Shown: positions 35,450 to 44,406 of the stretch, piece by piece | Numbering within the stretch: position 1 is the first letter of the stretch | How the letters are laid out: every line of letters starts with the position of its first letter | NCBI RefSeq assembly: GCF_000765145.1 | Contig: NZ_JMGA01000056.1 | Location: forward strand, 1 to 64,000 | Length of the DNA stretch: 64,000 nucleotides | DNA from: Desulfosporosinus sp. HMP52 | GTDB lineage: Bacteria > Bacillota > Desulfitobacteriia > Desulfitobacteriales > Desulfitobacteriaceae | Reading direction: 5' to 3' | Program-made: the position numbers and the translations under genes | The notes under the pieces: model-generated | The model's input: the letters and a program-made list of their open reading frames with translations, nothing else | Told to the model about the DNA's origin: nothing | The model's database searches: none

Positions 35450-36643
35450 ATGCAAGAAGCGGTTATTGTTGAAGGCGTACGTACTGCGATCGGCAGAATA
35501 GGTGGTACGCTGAAAGAAGTTGAAGTCGATTACCTGGCGGCCAAGGTGATCCGGGAAGTTCTAAATCGCAGCGGGGTTCCGGGTCAAATGGTTGACGAGG
35601 TAATTATGGGTCATACCAAACAAAGCTCCGATAATCCTAATCTAGCCCGTTTAGCATTATTAAGAGCAGAGATGCCTGAAGACGTACCGGCTTACACAGT
35701 ACATCGTCAGTGCGGATCCGCGCTGACAGCGGTAAATAATGCTGTCATGTCAATTTGGTCAGGGGTTTCTGAGCTGATCTTGGCAGGCGGCGCTGAAAGC
35801 ATGAGTACTGCTCCCTACTATCTGAGGAACGCACGTTACGGATACAGGATGGGTAATGCTGAAATTCTTGATTCTAATACAGAAAGTCAGCCTCGTTGCC
35901 AGCCCATTGACCAGTATGGACATTTGACTATGGGAATGACGGCAGAGAACTTGGCTGAGAAGTATAATATCAACCGCCAGGAACAAGATGAGTTTTCCCT
36001 TCAAAGTCAAGAACGGGCTTTAAAAGCCATTGCTTCAGGATTGTTCAAAGCTGAAATTCTCCCTTATGAGGTAAAAGAGAAAAAGACAATCAAGATATTC
36101 GATACCGATGAGCATCCTCGGGAAACCAGTATGGCTCAGTTGGAAAAATTAGCCCCAGTTTTTAAACAAGGCGGAACAGTGACAGCAGGCAACTCAAGCG
36201 GACGCAATGATGGAGCAGCCGTGGTGATGATAACAACCCCTGAAAAAGCTCAAGCTCTTGGGCTAAAACCTATTGCTAAAATTATCGGTGTAGGAGCGAA
36301 AGGAGTCCCACCTCAATATATGGGTATCGGACCTGTTCCGGCAACGCAAGCAGCCCTGAAAGTAGCCGGTTTAACTTTAGAGCAGATGGATTTGATTGAG
36401 CTGAATGAGGCGTTCGCAGCTCAGTCTTTAGCTGTGGTCAAAGAGCTGGGACTTGAATTAGCCAAAACTAACGTTAATGGTGGCGCTATAGCTCTTGGGC
36501 ACCCTTTGGGAGCAACGGGGGCGATCATTTTAATCAAATTGATTAATGAATTGAAACGCAGTGGGAAAAGATACGGCTTAGCAACTATGTGTATCGGCGG
36601 AGGTCAAGGGATATCAACCGTTGTTGAGAACTTGGCTTTCTAG
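35450..36643 (+). CDS. Thiolase (acetyl-CoA acetyltransferase)
   Basis: A 397-residue thiolase that splits acetoacetyl-CoA or a longer 3-ketoacyl-CoA with CoA. The nucleophile Cys is in HRQCGSALTAV near residue 89; GHPLGATG near 350 and the second Cys in CIGGGQG near 382 are intact. It lies 19 bases after the acyl-CoA dehydrogenase gene. The first of two intact thiolases in the operon; chain-length preference cannot be told from sequence. Confidence 0.92.
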   Translation: MQEAVIVEGVRTAIGRIGGTLKEVEVDYLAAKVIREVLNRSGVPGQMVDEVIMGHTKQSSDNPNLARLALLRAEMPEDVPAYTVHRQCGSALTAVNNAVMSIWSGVSELILAGGAESMSTAPYYLRNARYGYRMGNAEILDSNTESQPRCQPIDQYGHLTMGMTAENLAEKYNINRQEQDEFSLQSQERALKAIASGLFKAEILPYEVKEKKTIKIFDTDEHPRETSMAQLEKLAPVFKQGGTVTAGNSSGRNDGAAVVMITTPEKAQALGLKPIAKIIGVGAKGVPPQYMGIGPVPATQAALKVAGLTLEQMDLIELNEAFAAQSLAVVKELGLELAKTNVNGGAIALGHPLGATGAIILIKLINELKRSGKRYGLATMCIGGGQGISTVVENLAF

Positions 36644-36690
36644 ACTCAAGAAGAAAACCAAGGTCTTTCGTAAAGTTAGGAGGAATAAAA

Positions 36691-38514
36691 TTGGAATTCA
36701 GATACAATATGCGTGACTTGAAGTTTATTTTAAAAGAGTGGCTGCCCACTGAAGAAGTATTAAATTTTGACCGCTTTAAAGATATATACAGCATTGAGGA
36801 TGTTGATTCGATCCTGACTGAAGCTTATAAAGTGGCCCGTGAGGTAATAAGCCCCATCAATGCTGAAGGCGACAAGAATCCGGTGAAATTTGAAAACGGT
36901 GTAGTTACCAGTCCTCCTGGATATAAAGAAGTTTTTCGATTTATTCAGCAAAATGGTTGGGGGTCAAGCAGTGAATGCGTCGAACTTGAGGGCGGAATGC
37001 CTTTAATGTTATTCAAAGCAGCTAATGAACCAATGGTGGCAGCTTGCCCGGCAATGGGCTCTAACATCAAGCTTACTACCGGGGCAGCCAATCTGATCAT
37101 TGATTTCGGTACTGAAGAAGATAAGTCAAGATTCCTGCCTAAGATGCTCAGCGGAGATTGGCAGGGAACTATGAACTTGACAGAACCTTCAGCTGGCTCT
37201 GATGTGGGAGATGCGTTAACAAAATCCTATCCAACGGAAGATCCAAGAATTTGGAAAATTAAAGGGACTAAAATGTTTATTACTGCCGGTGATGGGTCAA
37301 TTTGTGAGAACACCATTCACATGGTTTTAGCACGCCCACCCCAGGGAGCAAAAGGTTCTGCCGGCTTAGGTCTTTATATAGTGCCAAAGATCTGGGTTAA
37401 TGAGGATGGCAGTCTTGGAAAACCCAACGATGTTACCACCATTGCCGTCGAACACAAGATGGGACTTAGTGGTTCGGCAACTTGTATGTTGAATTTTGGG
37501 GAGAACGACGGATGCTATGGAATTATGGTAGGATCAGCGCCTGATGAAATGGGACGTTCCAAAGGGTTAGCCATGATGTTTAATATGATGAACGAATCTC
37601 GCATTGGCACCGGGCAAAATGCGAATTGTCAAGCATCTGAAGCCTTTGCTTTAGCCTCCCAATATACCGTCGACCGCATTCAAGGCTACATTAAAGGGGA
37701 GAGAGTACCCATTATTAAGCATGCGGATGTTAGAAGAATGCTTATGGATATGAAAGCTCATACAGAAGGTATAAGAGCTATGATTTACAGGGGCTTTTAT
37801 AACCTGGATGTTGCTAGTAACTCCAAAGACAAGGAAAAAGCCAAGGAGTGCGCAGATATAGCGGCTATATTGACGCCCCTGATCAAATGCTATAGCAGTG
37901 AAAGCGCAGCTTTGCTGACAGCTGAAGCTATTCAATGCCTTGGTGGGGTTGGATACACAAAAGAGTATCCGGTTGAGCAATATTCTCGCGACTCAAAGAT
38001 ATTAACAATCTGGGAAGGTACCTCTTTTATTCATGCCAACGATCTTGTAGGGCGAAAAATGACCATGAAGAACGGCGAACCCTTCAAGAAGTGGATGGGA
38101 AGCATCAAGGATTTTATAGACTCCAATAAAAACACTGCAGGGCTTGAAAAGGAATTTGGAACTCTGGCAAGAGCCTACCAAGCTGCGGAAGAAGTTTGGC
38201 AGACTATCGGATCATGGCAAGAGGATAAAGAAGACAAACGTGAATTGATCAACCTATATGCCATAAGAACTTTGTTCGTTTTTGCCCAATTATTTGTAGC
38301 CATGTGTCTGATGGATCAGGCGGTAGTGGCCAGTAAGAGTCTTGCAGGATTAAATGCGGATCATTTTGATTTTAACTATTTCAAGGGTAAAGTAGCCAGT
38401 GCACGTTATTATGTCAACAACTCGTTACCCAATGTGTTCACCATCGCTGAAATCATCAAAAATGCCGATGATACGGTCTTAGAAGTCCCAGAAGAAGTCC
38501 TGATTGTTAGCTAA
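36691..38514 (+). CDS. Large acyl-CoA dehydrogenase (about 600 residues)
   Basis: A 607-residue acyl-CoA dehydrogenase of the long class with an extra C-terminal helical domain of about 130 residues. Signatures are MNLTEPSAGSDVGDALTK near residue 155, CLGGVGYTKEYPVEQ near 415 and the catalytic Glu in IWEGTSFIHANDLVG near residue 440, with Trp before it instead of Tyr. This class handles longer or modified acyl-CoA in beta-oxidation. TTG 36691 is the start, behind TTAGGAGG. It broadens the substrate range of the operon. Confidence 0.88.
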   Translation: MEFRYNMRDLKFILKEWLPTEEVLNFDRFKDIYSIEDVDSILTEAYKVAREVISPINAEGDKNPVKFENGVVTSPPGYKEVFRFIQQNGWGSSSECVELEGGMPLMLFKAANEPMVAACPAMGSNIKLTTGAANLIIDFGTEEDKSRFLPKMLSGDWQGTMNLTEPSAGSDVGDALTKSYPTEDPRIWKIKGTKMFITAGDGSICENTIHMVLARPPQGAKGSAGLGLYIVPKIWVNEDGSLGKPNDVTTIAVEHKMGLSGSATCMLNFGENDGCYGIMVGSAPDEMGRSKGLAMMFNMMNESRIGTGQNANCQASEAFALASQYTVDRIQGYIKGERVPIIKHADVRRMLMDMKAHTEGIRAMIYRGFYNLDVASNSKDKEKAKECADIAAILTPLIKCYSSESAALLTAEAIQCLGGVGYTKEYPVEQYSRDSKILTIWEGTSFIHANDLVGRKMTMKNGEPFKKWMGSIKDFIDSNKNTAGLEKEFGTLARAYQAAEEVWQTIGSWQEDKEDKRELINLYAIRTLFVFAQLFVAMCLMDQAVVASKSLAGLNADHFDFNYFKGKVASARYYVNNSLPNVFTIAEIIKNADDTVLEVPEEVLIVS

Positions 38515-38544
38515 AACATTAAAATCTAATTCTGGAGGATCTGC

Positions 38545-39741
38545 ATGAGAGAAATATATTTAGTCGAAAGTGTTCGAACCGGAATAGCCAAGGCGGGTAA
38601 ATCTTCTTGGTTTACTAACTTAAGAGCAGATGATATGGCAGCTTTAGTGATGAATGAATTGATTCGTAGGGCAGGGCTGGAAAATAAGAAGGAAGAAATT
38701 GACGGAGTTATTTTGGGCGGGACAGCACTTATTAATGACATGGCGGGAAATATAGGCCGCTATGCCACGATTATGGCAGGGTTTCCCTACAGTGTACCGG
38801 GCTGTACGGTGGATCGTTTCTGCTCATCTGGAGTACAAACTATTTTTAACGCTGTCGCTGAAATTAACATGGGTTGGGGTTCGGAGCTAATTATTGCCGG
38901 TGGGGTTCAACACATGACGCATGTACCAATGGGAACAGGAAGCCTTCCCAACCCGCGTTTCAATGAGTTCACAGACAAGAATGCCAGCAGCATGGGCTGG
39001 ACCGCTGAAATGGTGGCCCGCAAGTATGGAATCAGCCGTGAAAAGCAAGATTTAATGGCGTATGAAAGCCATGCTAAAGCCCATAAGGCAACAATGGAGG
39101 GCTTGTTTAAGGATGAAATTCTTCCTATCGAAGTAGAAGCTCCCCAGAAAGATGGGTCTGCGAAGAAAATGGTGGTTGATAGGGATCAAGGAATTAGACC
39201 TGAAACGACTTTAGAGTCACTGGCAAAACTGGAACCTGTCTTTCTGAAGGATGAGTTGGCTACAGTAACTGCCGGCAACTCTAGTCAGACGAACGACGCA
39301 GCTGCAGTAGTGTTGGTTGCCAGCAAGGAAAAATGTAAGGAACTGGGTTTAAAGCCGAAGATGAAGCTGATCGGATATAAAGCTATAGGAGTTGACCCTG
39401 CTTATATGGGAATAGGTCCTAGTATTGCAATACCTATGGCCTTGAAACAGGCGGGTTTGACCCTTGATCAAATCGATTTGTGGGAGATCAATGAAGCCTT
39501 TGCCGCGCAGGCAGTTTACTGTACAGAAGTATTAGGAATAAGAAATCATCAGCGCCTGAATCCCCGCGGCAGCGGAATATCCCTGGGTCATCCACTGGGG
39601 TGCACAGGTGCCCGGATAGCAACAACGATTATGCACGAAATGCCCTATTATGGGGCTAAGTATGCCGTTGAGTCAATGTGCGTAGGACACGGACAGGGCG
39701 TAGCGGCAGTATGGGAATGGGTCGGAGACAGTCCTTTCTAA
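38545..39741 (+). CDS. Thiolase (second intact copy)
   Basis: A 398-residue 3-ketoacyl-CoA thiolase. The catalytic Cys is in VDRFCSSGVQTIFNA near residue 90; GHPLGCTGARIA near 350 and CVGHGQG near 380 are present. It differs clearly from the thiolase at 35450 (for example DRFCSSG against HRQCGSA), so the two probably serve different chain lengths, and it follows the large dehydrogenase as a pair. The ribosome site is TGGAGG. Confidence 0.92.
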   Translation: MREIYLVESVRTGIAKAGKSSWFTNLRADDMAALVMNELIRRAGLENKKEEIDGVILGGTALINDMAGNIGRYATIMAGFPYSVPGCTVDRFCSSGVQTIFNAVAEINMGWGSELIIAGGVQHMTHVPMGTGSLPNPRFNEFTDKNASSMGWTAEMVARKYGISREKQDLMAYESHAKAHKATMEGLFKDEILPIEVEAPQKDGSAKKMVVDRDQGIRPETTLESLAKLEPVFLKDELATVTAGNSSQTNDAAAVVLVASKEKCKELGLKPKMKLIGYKAIGVDPAYMGIGPSIAIPMALKQAGLTLDQIDLWEINEAFAAQAVYCTEVLGIRNHQRLNPRGSGISLGHPLGCTGARIATTIMHEMPYYGAKYAVESMCVGHGQGVAAVWEWVGDSPF

Positions 39742-39781
39742 GGGATGGTCAGATGATGTAGCAGCGGTGCTCCATTTATGA

Positions 39782-39812
39782 AATCAAAGCACCCTCTATT
39801 CAGGGTGCCTTG
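39782..39812 (+). repeat. Intercistronic hairpin identical to the aroF attenuator stem
   Basis: GCACCCT-CTATTC-AGGGTGC forms a 7-bp hairpin; 39790-39807 are identical to 6511-6528 and both are preceded by AATCAA. Here the stem is followed by CTTGG rather than a T-run, so it may act as an mRNA processing or stability element before the last operon gene rather than as a terminator. Confidence 0.55.
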
Positions 39813-39856
39813 GTTTAAGCCGCCTTATAAAAATGTTTTATTAGGAGGGGTAGGTA

Positions 39857-40732
39857 ATGGCAAGATGTGAGTGCTTGAAGTTTAATAAACCTCCTCATGA
39901 TGAAAACAATAACCATTTGCTTTATCTGAAAGAGGGTTTTATTGCAAGGATTATCCTTAACAGACCAAAAAAGTATAATGCTTTTTCCCTGCCGATGATT
40001 CGGAAATGGGCTGAGGCCTTACAGGACGCCCAAGCAGATCAGAATATAAGAGTTATCGTTGTTACCGCCAAAGGTAAGGCTTTTTCAGCTGGCGGAGATG
40101 TTGAAGCTATGGTAAAAGGAAAGGGATTTATGGGGTGTGATGACTCTAACGAGGCTTGGGGTGATAAAGCTATTGATCGTAAACGAGCTTTGACAAATCA
40201 CATTCATAAAATTGCCCTAACCTTAGAAATGATGGATAAACCTGTAATATGTGGTATCAATGGAATGGCCATAGGAGCAGGTCTTGATATGGCACTTATG
40301 TGTGATATCAGAGTAGCTGCAGAAGATGCTCAGCTTTCGTCGGGTTATGTGAAAGCAGGGATTGTGCCTGGGGATGGCGGTGCTTTCTTTTTGCCACGCC
40401 TAGTAGGGGTAGCAAAAGCTTTGGAAATCTTGTGGACTGGAGATAATATTTCAGCTTATGAGGCTAAAGAAATAGGCATGGTCAATAAAGTGGTACCTGC
40501 TAATGAATTAGAACAAGCCACTTTAGAGTTGGCTGAAAAAATTGCTGGTTCTCCTCCGGTATGTGTCCAAATGATTAAACGGGCAGTATATTCAGCTCAA
40601 CGTACCAACGACTTGCGGACAGCTTTAGATCTTATATCTTCCCAAATGGCTATTGTTTCCGAAATGTCCGACCATAAAGAAGGATTAAATGCCTTAATAG
40701 AGAAGCGCAAACCCCATTTTACGGGTCATTGA
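39857..40732 (+). CDS. Crotonase-fold protein with altered catalytic residues
   Basis: A 291-residue member of the enoyl-CoA hydratase superfamily with a cysteine-containing N-terminal extension of about 20 residues. The oxyanion-hole pattern is kept (SAGGDVEAM; GMAIGAGLD). Aligned with the crotonase at 32510, the first catalytic Glu is replaced by Asp (GAGLDMALMCD), the second by Tyr (SSGYVKAGIVPG), and PGDGG replaces PGGGG. It is therefore more likely an isomerase, hydrolase or specialised hydratase than a plain crotonase. It ends the beta-oxidation operon; the ribosome site is AGGAGGGG. Confidence 0.8.
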   Translation: MARCECLKFNKPPHDENNNHLLYLKEGFIARIILNRPKKYNAFSLPMIRKWAEALQDAQADQNIRVIVVTAKGKAFSAGGDVEAMVKGKGFMGCDDSNEAWGDKAIDRKRALTNHIHKIALTLEMMDKPVICGINGMAIGAGLDMALMCDIRVAAEDAQLSSGYVKAGIVPGDGGAFFLPRLVGVAKALEILWTGDNISAYEAKEIGMVNKVVPANELEQATLELAEKIAGSPPVCVQMIKRAVYSAQRTNDLRTALDLISSQMAIVSEMSDHKEGLNALIEKRKPHFTGH

Positions 40733-40793
40733 AGCAGAATACTCACTCATTAGCGTACTATATTTCTCTGCAATTCACTAAGTTCAAAAATAA

Positions 40794-40813
40794 TGTGTAA
40801 AAAATACACAACA
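40794..40813 (+). promoter_or_regulatory. Activator site (UAS) 1 of P3
   Basis: TGTGT-AAAAAAT-ACACA followed by ACA: both half-sites are perfect and the centre is 7 bases. It shares the right half ACACAACA with the sites at 32217 and 50304 although the centre differs, so the half-sites are what is conserved. Confidence 0.6.
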
Positions 40814-40895
40814 AAGGACAGATAGGAATCGTGTAGGTTATGCTGCTTATGCTTATGATGACTACTGATTAGGCCTAAGGAAAAAGCCCATTGGG

Positions 40896-40912
40896 TGTGC
40901 AATTTTTACACA
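40896..40912 (+). promoter_or_regulatory. Activator site (UAS) 2 of P3
   Basis: TGTGC-AATTTTT-ACACA, one mismatch in the left half, 7-base centre. It begins 102 bases after site 1 and 41 bases before site 3, distances close to whole helical turns. Confidence 0.5.
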
Positions 40913-40936
40913 AATTATGATTTAACCTTGATTAGA

Positions 40937-40955
40937 TGTCTCCAATTTACACAAC
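40937..40955 (+). promoter_or_regulatory. Activator site (UAS) 3 of P3
   Basis: TGTCT-CCAATTT-ACACA followed by AC, one mismatch in the left half, 7-base centre. It is the closest of the three sites, 193 bases before P3. Confidence 0.5.
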
Positions 40956-41147
40956 TGTAAGAATTCATTTAGAGCGGTATTTGATGATACAGGATTTCTT
41001 ATGAAAATAGCAGGGGCAGTATTTGACTAACCTTCGAGGGGTTGGGATTGGCCTGAATCCGCACCATTAGGCTGATCTAACGGCAAATATATCTGAAAAA
41101 TTAGTGTATTAATTATAATTAAAACTTTCTCAATATTCAAATATAGT

Positions 41148-41163
41148 TGGCATGATTCTTGTA
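41148..41163 (+). promoter_or_regulatory. Sigma-54 promoter P3 (symporter and CoA-transferase)
   Basis: TGGCATGATTCTTGTA fits the -24/-12 pattern; the -12 element is TTGTA instead of TTGCA. Three activator palindromes stand upstream, which supports the assignment. Confidence 0.65.
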
Positions 41164-41250
41164 TTAAAATTATAAACACATTTCATTCTGAGAAGCAGCA
41201 ATATTGACCCTATGACCTAAATAGTGCCATTTACCGGAGAGGGGGTGAGG

Positions 41251-41361
41251 ATGAAATATTCAGAATTGAACTTTTTAAGGAAAAATGAGGGGGGTGCTTG
41301 TAGATTAAAAAAAATATATCTTAGAGATTATTTTATTTCCAAAAATGTAATTAACAAGTAG
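41251..41361 (+). CDS. Possible 36-residue peptide in the symporter leader
   Basis: An ATG directly behind GGGGGTGAGG opens 36 codons (basic and aromatic: MKYSELNFLRKNEGG at the start) and ends 30 bases before the symporter start. It lies inside the transcript expected from P3. The ribosome site is very close to the ATG and no family is recognised, so it may be only a leader element. Confidence 0.25.
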   Translation: MKYSELNFLRKNEGGACRLKKIYLRDYFISKNVINK

Positions 41362-41391
41362 TCCCAATTATAACGAATGGGAGGAAAACTC

Positions 41392-42837
41392 ATGATTGCT
41401 TTGGTCGTGTTGTTATATTTTGCATTAACTGCGGGGATAGGTTTATACATGGTGAGGCAGAAAAGCAGTGTTGCAGAGTTTTTTGTGGCAAAAAAGGGTC
41501 TAACAGCTGGTCTAATCATTCCACTTTTGTTTGCAGAATTAATCGCTGGCGCAGGTACAGTTGGTAACGCAGCTACAGCTTTTAAAATTGGTATTTCGTC
41601 GGTCTGGGTAAACTGGGGAATGAGCATAGGCTGTATATTTGTTTTCTATTTAGCGGGCAAAATCTATCTCGCTTTTTCTAAAAAATATGCTGCCATGTCC
41701 GTACCCCAGGTATACTTGCATCGCTTTGATGGTAAGACCAGATCTGTAATGATGATCATTCTGGTAGCGGTTTATTTGATATTATTTGCACAACAACCAG
41801 TCGCAGCCGCTGGGATACTGGGTCCTCTTTTAGGGATGGATAAGACTTTGTTAGCCTGGATCGTTGGCGCAATTTTCATTTTTCTGGCCATAACGGGAGG
41901 AATGAAAGGCCTGGCTTGGATGAATGTTCTGCATTCCTTTGTAATGTATTTAGGCTTAGGAACAGTATGTGTTGTAGCAGTTTCTGCTGCAGGCGGCCTA
42001 GGACATATGCAGGCAGTGCTTCCCGCGAAAATGTTTGCCTTCACTCAGCCAGATATGCTGACGGTAATTGGGTGGGTATTTGGTACTGCTTTGTCATTTT
42101 TTGCTGCTTCCACTGTGGTGGTAGTGCTGTTCGGTGCCAAAAGCACAACCTCCGCAAGAAACGGTATTCTTTGGGCTTCGATACTGGTAATAATCTTCGC
42201 CTTGTTCCCAGCCTTGATCGGTATGGCAGGTAAGGTTCTAATGCCTACAGCAAGTGCTAATAGTATTCTTTATGTGGTAGCCAATAAATTGGGTCCTGCC
42301 TATGCAGCAATGGCTTCTATGGGTATATTGGCAGCAATTCTGTCAACAGCTCCGGCATTGTTACTCATCAGCATAACCATGCTGACTCAAGATATGGTTC
42401 GTGTCTTTAAACCGGACATTTCCGATAAAGAAGAAATGAATTGGGCCAGGATTTTTACCATTGTCCTAGGTCTGGTAGCTACTTACTTTGGTATGCAGTC
42501 TACGTCTATTCTTGCTCAGATGGCCGGTGCTTTTCAGATACGGGCAGTTGCCGGCGTGGTACTGTTGGTGGCCATATTCTGGCCGCGTGTTGACAGCAGG
42601 GCTGCTTTCTGGTCCATGTTATTAGGCGGGATCGTAGCAGCAGGGTGGCATTTTGCGGGTAATCCCTATTGTACCTCGCTATACCCGTCACTAGCTGTTG
42701 GACTTCCGATTCTGATAATTCTAACGTTAATGGCTAAAAAGCCAATTGCAGATGGACATGAAAAATATGTAGCAGCTCTTAAGGAATTGGAAGAAGAGGA
42801 GCTAAATAAAAAGAATCAACCAACAATCGCACACTAA
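41392..42837 (+). CDS. Sodium:solute symporter (SSS family)
   Basis: A 481-residue membrane transporter with about 13 helices, from ATG 41392 behind GGGAGG; ATG 41377 is in frame but has no site. The SSS pattern is visible (YFALTAGIGLYMVRQK, then SVAEFFVAKKGLTAG, and the central GGMKGLAWMNVLHSFVMYLG). Family members import pantothenate, proline, acetate or other carboxylates with Na+. Linked to a CoA-transferase and placed in a fatty/dicarboxylic acid regulon, it probably imports the acid that the pathway degrades. Confidence 0.88.
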   Translation: MIALVVLLYFALTAGIGLYMVRQKSSVAEFFVAKKGLTAGLIIPLLFAELIAGAGTVGNAATAFKIGISSVWVNWGMSIGCIFVFYLAGKIYLAFSKKYAAMSVPQVYLHRFDGKTRSVMMIILVAVYLILFAQQPVAAAGILGPLLGMDKTLLAWIVGAIFIFLAITGGMKGLAWMNVLHSFVMYLGLGTVCVVAVSAAGGLGHMQAVLPAKMFAFTQPDMLTVIGWVFGTALSFFAASTVVVVLFGAKSTTSARNGILWASILVIIFALFPALIGMAGKVLMPTASANSILYVVANKLGPAYAAMASMGILAAILSTAPALLLISITMLTQDMVRVFKPDISDKEEMNWARIFTIVLGLVATYFGMQSTSILAQMAGAFQIRAVAGVVLLVAIFWPRVDSRAAFWSMLLGGIVAAGWHFAGNPYCTSLYPSLAVGLPILIILTLMAKKPIADGHEKYVAALKELEEEELNKKNQPTIAH

Positions 42838-42867
42838 TTCTAAAAATTTTACTAGGAGGTAGAAAAA

Positions 42868-44208
42868 ATGTTCGAAAATGAATATCGAAGTAAATTGCGT
42901 ACCCCGGAAGAAGCAGTTAAAGTTGTAAAATCCGGCGATTGGGTTTTTATGAGCCACTTTGCCATGTTTCCGCAGGCTCTGGATGAAGCCTTATCCAAGC
43001 GTGTGGGTGAGGTAAGTGATGTTAAAGTCAGAAGTGTATGTGCTACTGTATCCCCCAAAATATGTGCCGCAGATCCAGAGAAAAAGAGTTTTACCTACAT
43101 GAGCGGTTATTTAAGCGGGCATGACAGAAAACTAGGTGAGAAAGGACTTTGCTATTATATACCAGGCAATTATAGTTGCAGTCCCACATACTTACGCAAT
43201 GGTTGTACGTATCCCCCTGACGTTGCGATGATTCAAACGACCCCCCCGGATAACAATGGTTACTTTAATTTTGGGGCAGCAGTTTCTTATGCGCGGGCTA
43301 TTTGCGAAAAAGCTAAAACCATCATCCTGGAGGTTAATGATCAGGCTCCTTGGGTCTTAGGCGGTGAACAGGAGTGTATTCACATTTCTGAAGTGGATTA
43401 TATTGTGGAAAAAAGCTATCCTCTGCCTGTGCTGCCTGCACCTGCGAAAGAAACTGAAGCCGAAAAAGCCATTGCCGCATTATTAATTGAAGAAATAGAG
43501 GATGGTAGTTGTTTGCAATTTGGTATAGGGGGAATGCCCAATACGATTGCCAAAATGATTGCAGATAGTGATCTGAAAAATCTAGGAATTCATTCAGAGA
43601 TGGCCACTACATCTTATATTGATTTAATCTTAAAAGGAAAAGTCAATGGATCCATGAAAAACATTGACAAGTATAAAACTGTCTATACATTTGCCATGGG
43701 GACGAAGGAGCTCTATGATTTTATTGACAGGAATCCGGCCTTTGCTTGTTACCCTGTGGATATAACCAATAACCCTAGTCGAATTGCAATTAATGACAAA
43801 CAAATTACTATAAATAACACTGTAGAAATAGATCTGCTGGGGCAAATCAGCTCAGAATCATCGGGAATTAAGCAAATTTCCGGTACAGGCGGACAATTAG
43901 ATTTTACCCAGGGGGGCTTCCAGTCTAAAGGTGGAAAACCCTTTATTTGCATGAGTTCAACGACCATGCAGGGGGGCAAATTAGTATCTAGAATTGTACC
44001 AAGCATTAAGACTTTCTCCGCCGTTACTTGCCCTCGAACTTTCGCTCCGACGATTGTCACAGAATATGGGAAGGCTAAGTTAACTGGCAAATCAACCTAT
44101 AGGCGGGCCGAAATGCTGATTGAGCTAGCCCATCCGGATTTCCGTGAAGATTTGATAAAAGCTGCTCAAGCACAGAATATCTGGACTCGGACCAATAAAA
44201 TTGAGTAA
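42868..44208 (+). CDS. Acyl-CoA:acetate/4-hydroxybutyrate CoA-transferase
   Basis: A 446-residue CoA-transferase of the Cat2/AbfT (acetyl-CoA hydrolase/transferase) family. It moves CoA from acetyl-CoA or a similar donor to a free carboxylic acid. The C-terminal half has the usual GIGGMPNTIAKMI, HSEM (with the probable catalytic Glu) and GTGGQLDFTQGGFQSKGG blocks. It is cotranscribed with the symporter (30-base gap, AGGAGG), so it should activate the imported acid. Butyrate, 4-hydroxybutyrate and glutarate are all possible substrates. Confidence 0.87.
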   Translation: MFENEYRSKLRTPEEAVKVVKSGDWVFMSHFAMFPQALDEALSKRVGEVSDVKVRSVCATVSPKICAADPEKKSFTYMSGYLSGHDRKLGEKGLCYYIPGNYSCSPTYLRNGCTYPPDVAMIQTTPPDNNGYFNFGAAVSYARAICEKAKTIILEVNDQAPWVLGGEQECIHISEVDYIVEKSYPLPVLPAPAKETEAEKAIAALLIEEIEDGSCLQFGIGGMPNTIAKMIADSDLKNLGIHSEMATTSYIDLILKGKVNGSMKNIDKYKTVYTFAMGTKELYDFIDRNPAFACYPVDITNNPSRIAINDKQITINNTVEIDLLGQISSESSGIKQISGTGGQLDFTQGGFQSKGGKPFICMSSTTMQGGKLVSRIVPSIKTFSAVTCPRTFAPTIVTEYGKAKLTGKSTYRRAEMLIELAHPDFREDLIKAAQAQNIWTRTNKIE

Positions 44209-44282
44209 CTTAAACTTAGATTGAACAAACTTATTGAATGGTAAGAGATAAAAGGTGCTTGCAACTCAATGGAAGATCTCTC

Positions 44283-44325
44283 TAAGAGGGTCTTTGTCAG
44301 ATTCGACAAGGACCCTCTTAATTGT
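44283..44325 (+). terminator. Terminator after the CoA-transferase gene
   Basis: A perfect 10-bp outer stem (TAAGAGGGTC/GACCCTCTTA) encloses a second short stem (GTC/GAC region). A weak T-rich tail follows. It ends the symporter operon. Confidence 0.75.
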
Positions 44326-44406
44326 TAGAATTTTTAAATAGTTCCTTTACTGCAACTCTACTTTTCTTGTATAATTGTTAAAAGATAGAAATAAATGAGG
44401 GATTAG

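Larger units (their letters stand above)
40733..41391 (+). promoter_or_regulatory. Control region upstream of the symporter gene
   Basis: The 659-base gap holds three activator palindromes, one sigma-54 promoter (41148), a purine-rich ribosome-site-like tract (41236-41250) and a possible 36-codon frame. The rest is AT-rich and unremarkable. The palindromes lie 193-354 bases before the promoter, a usual enhancer distance. Confidence 0.5.
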
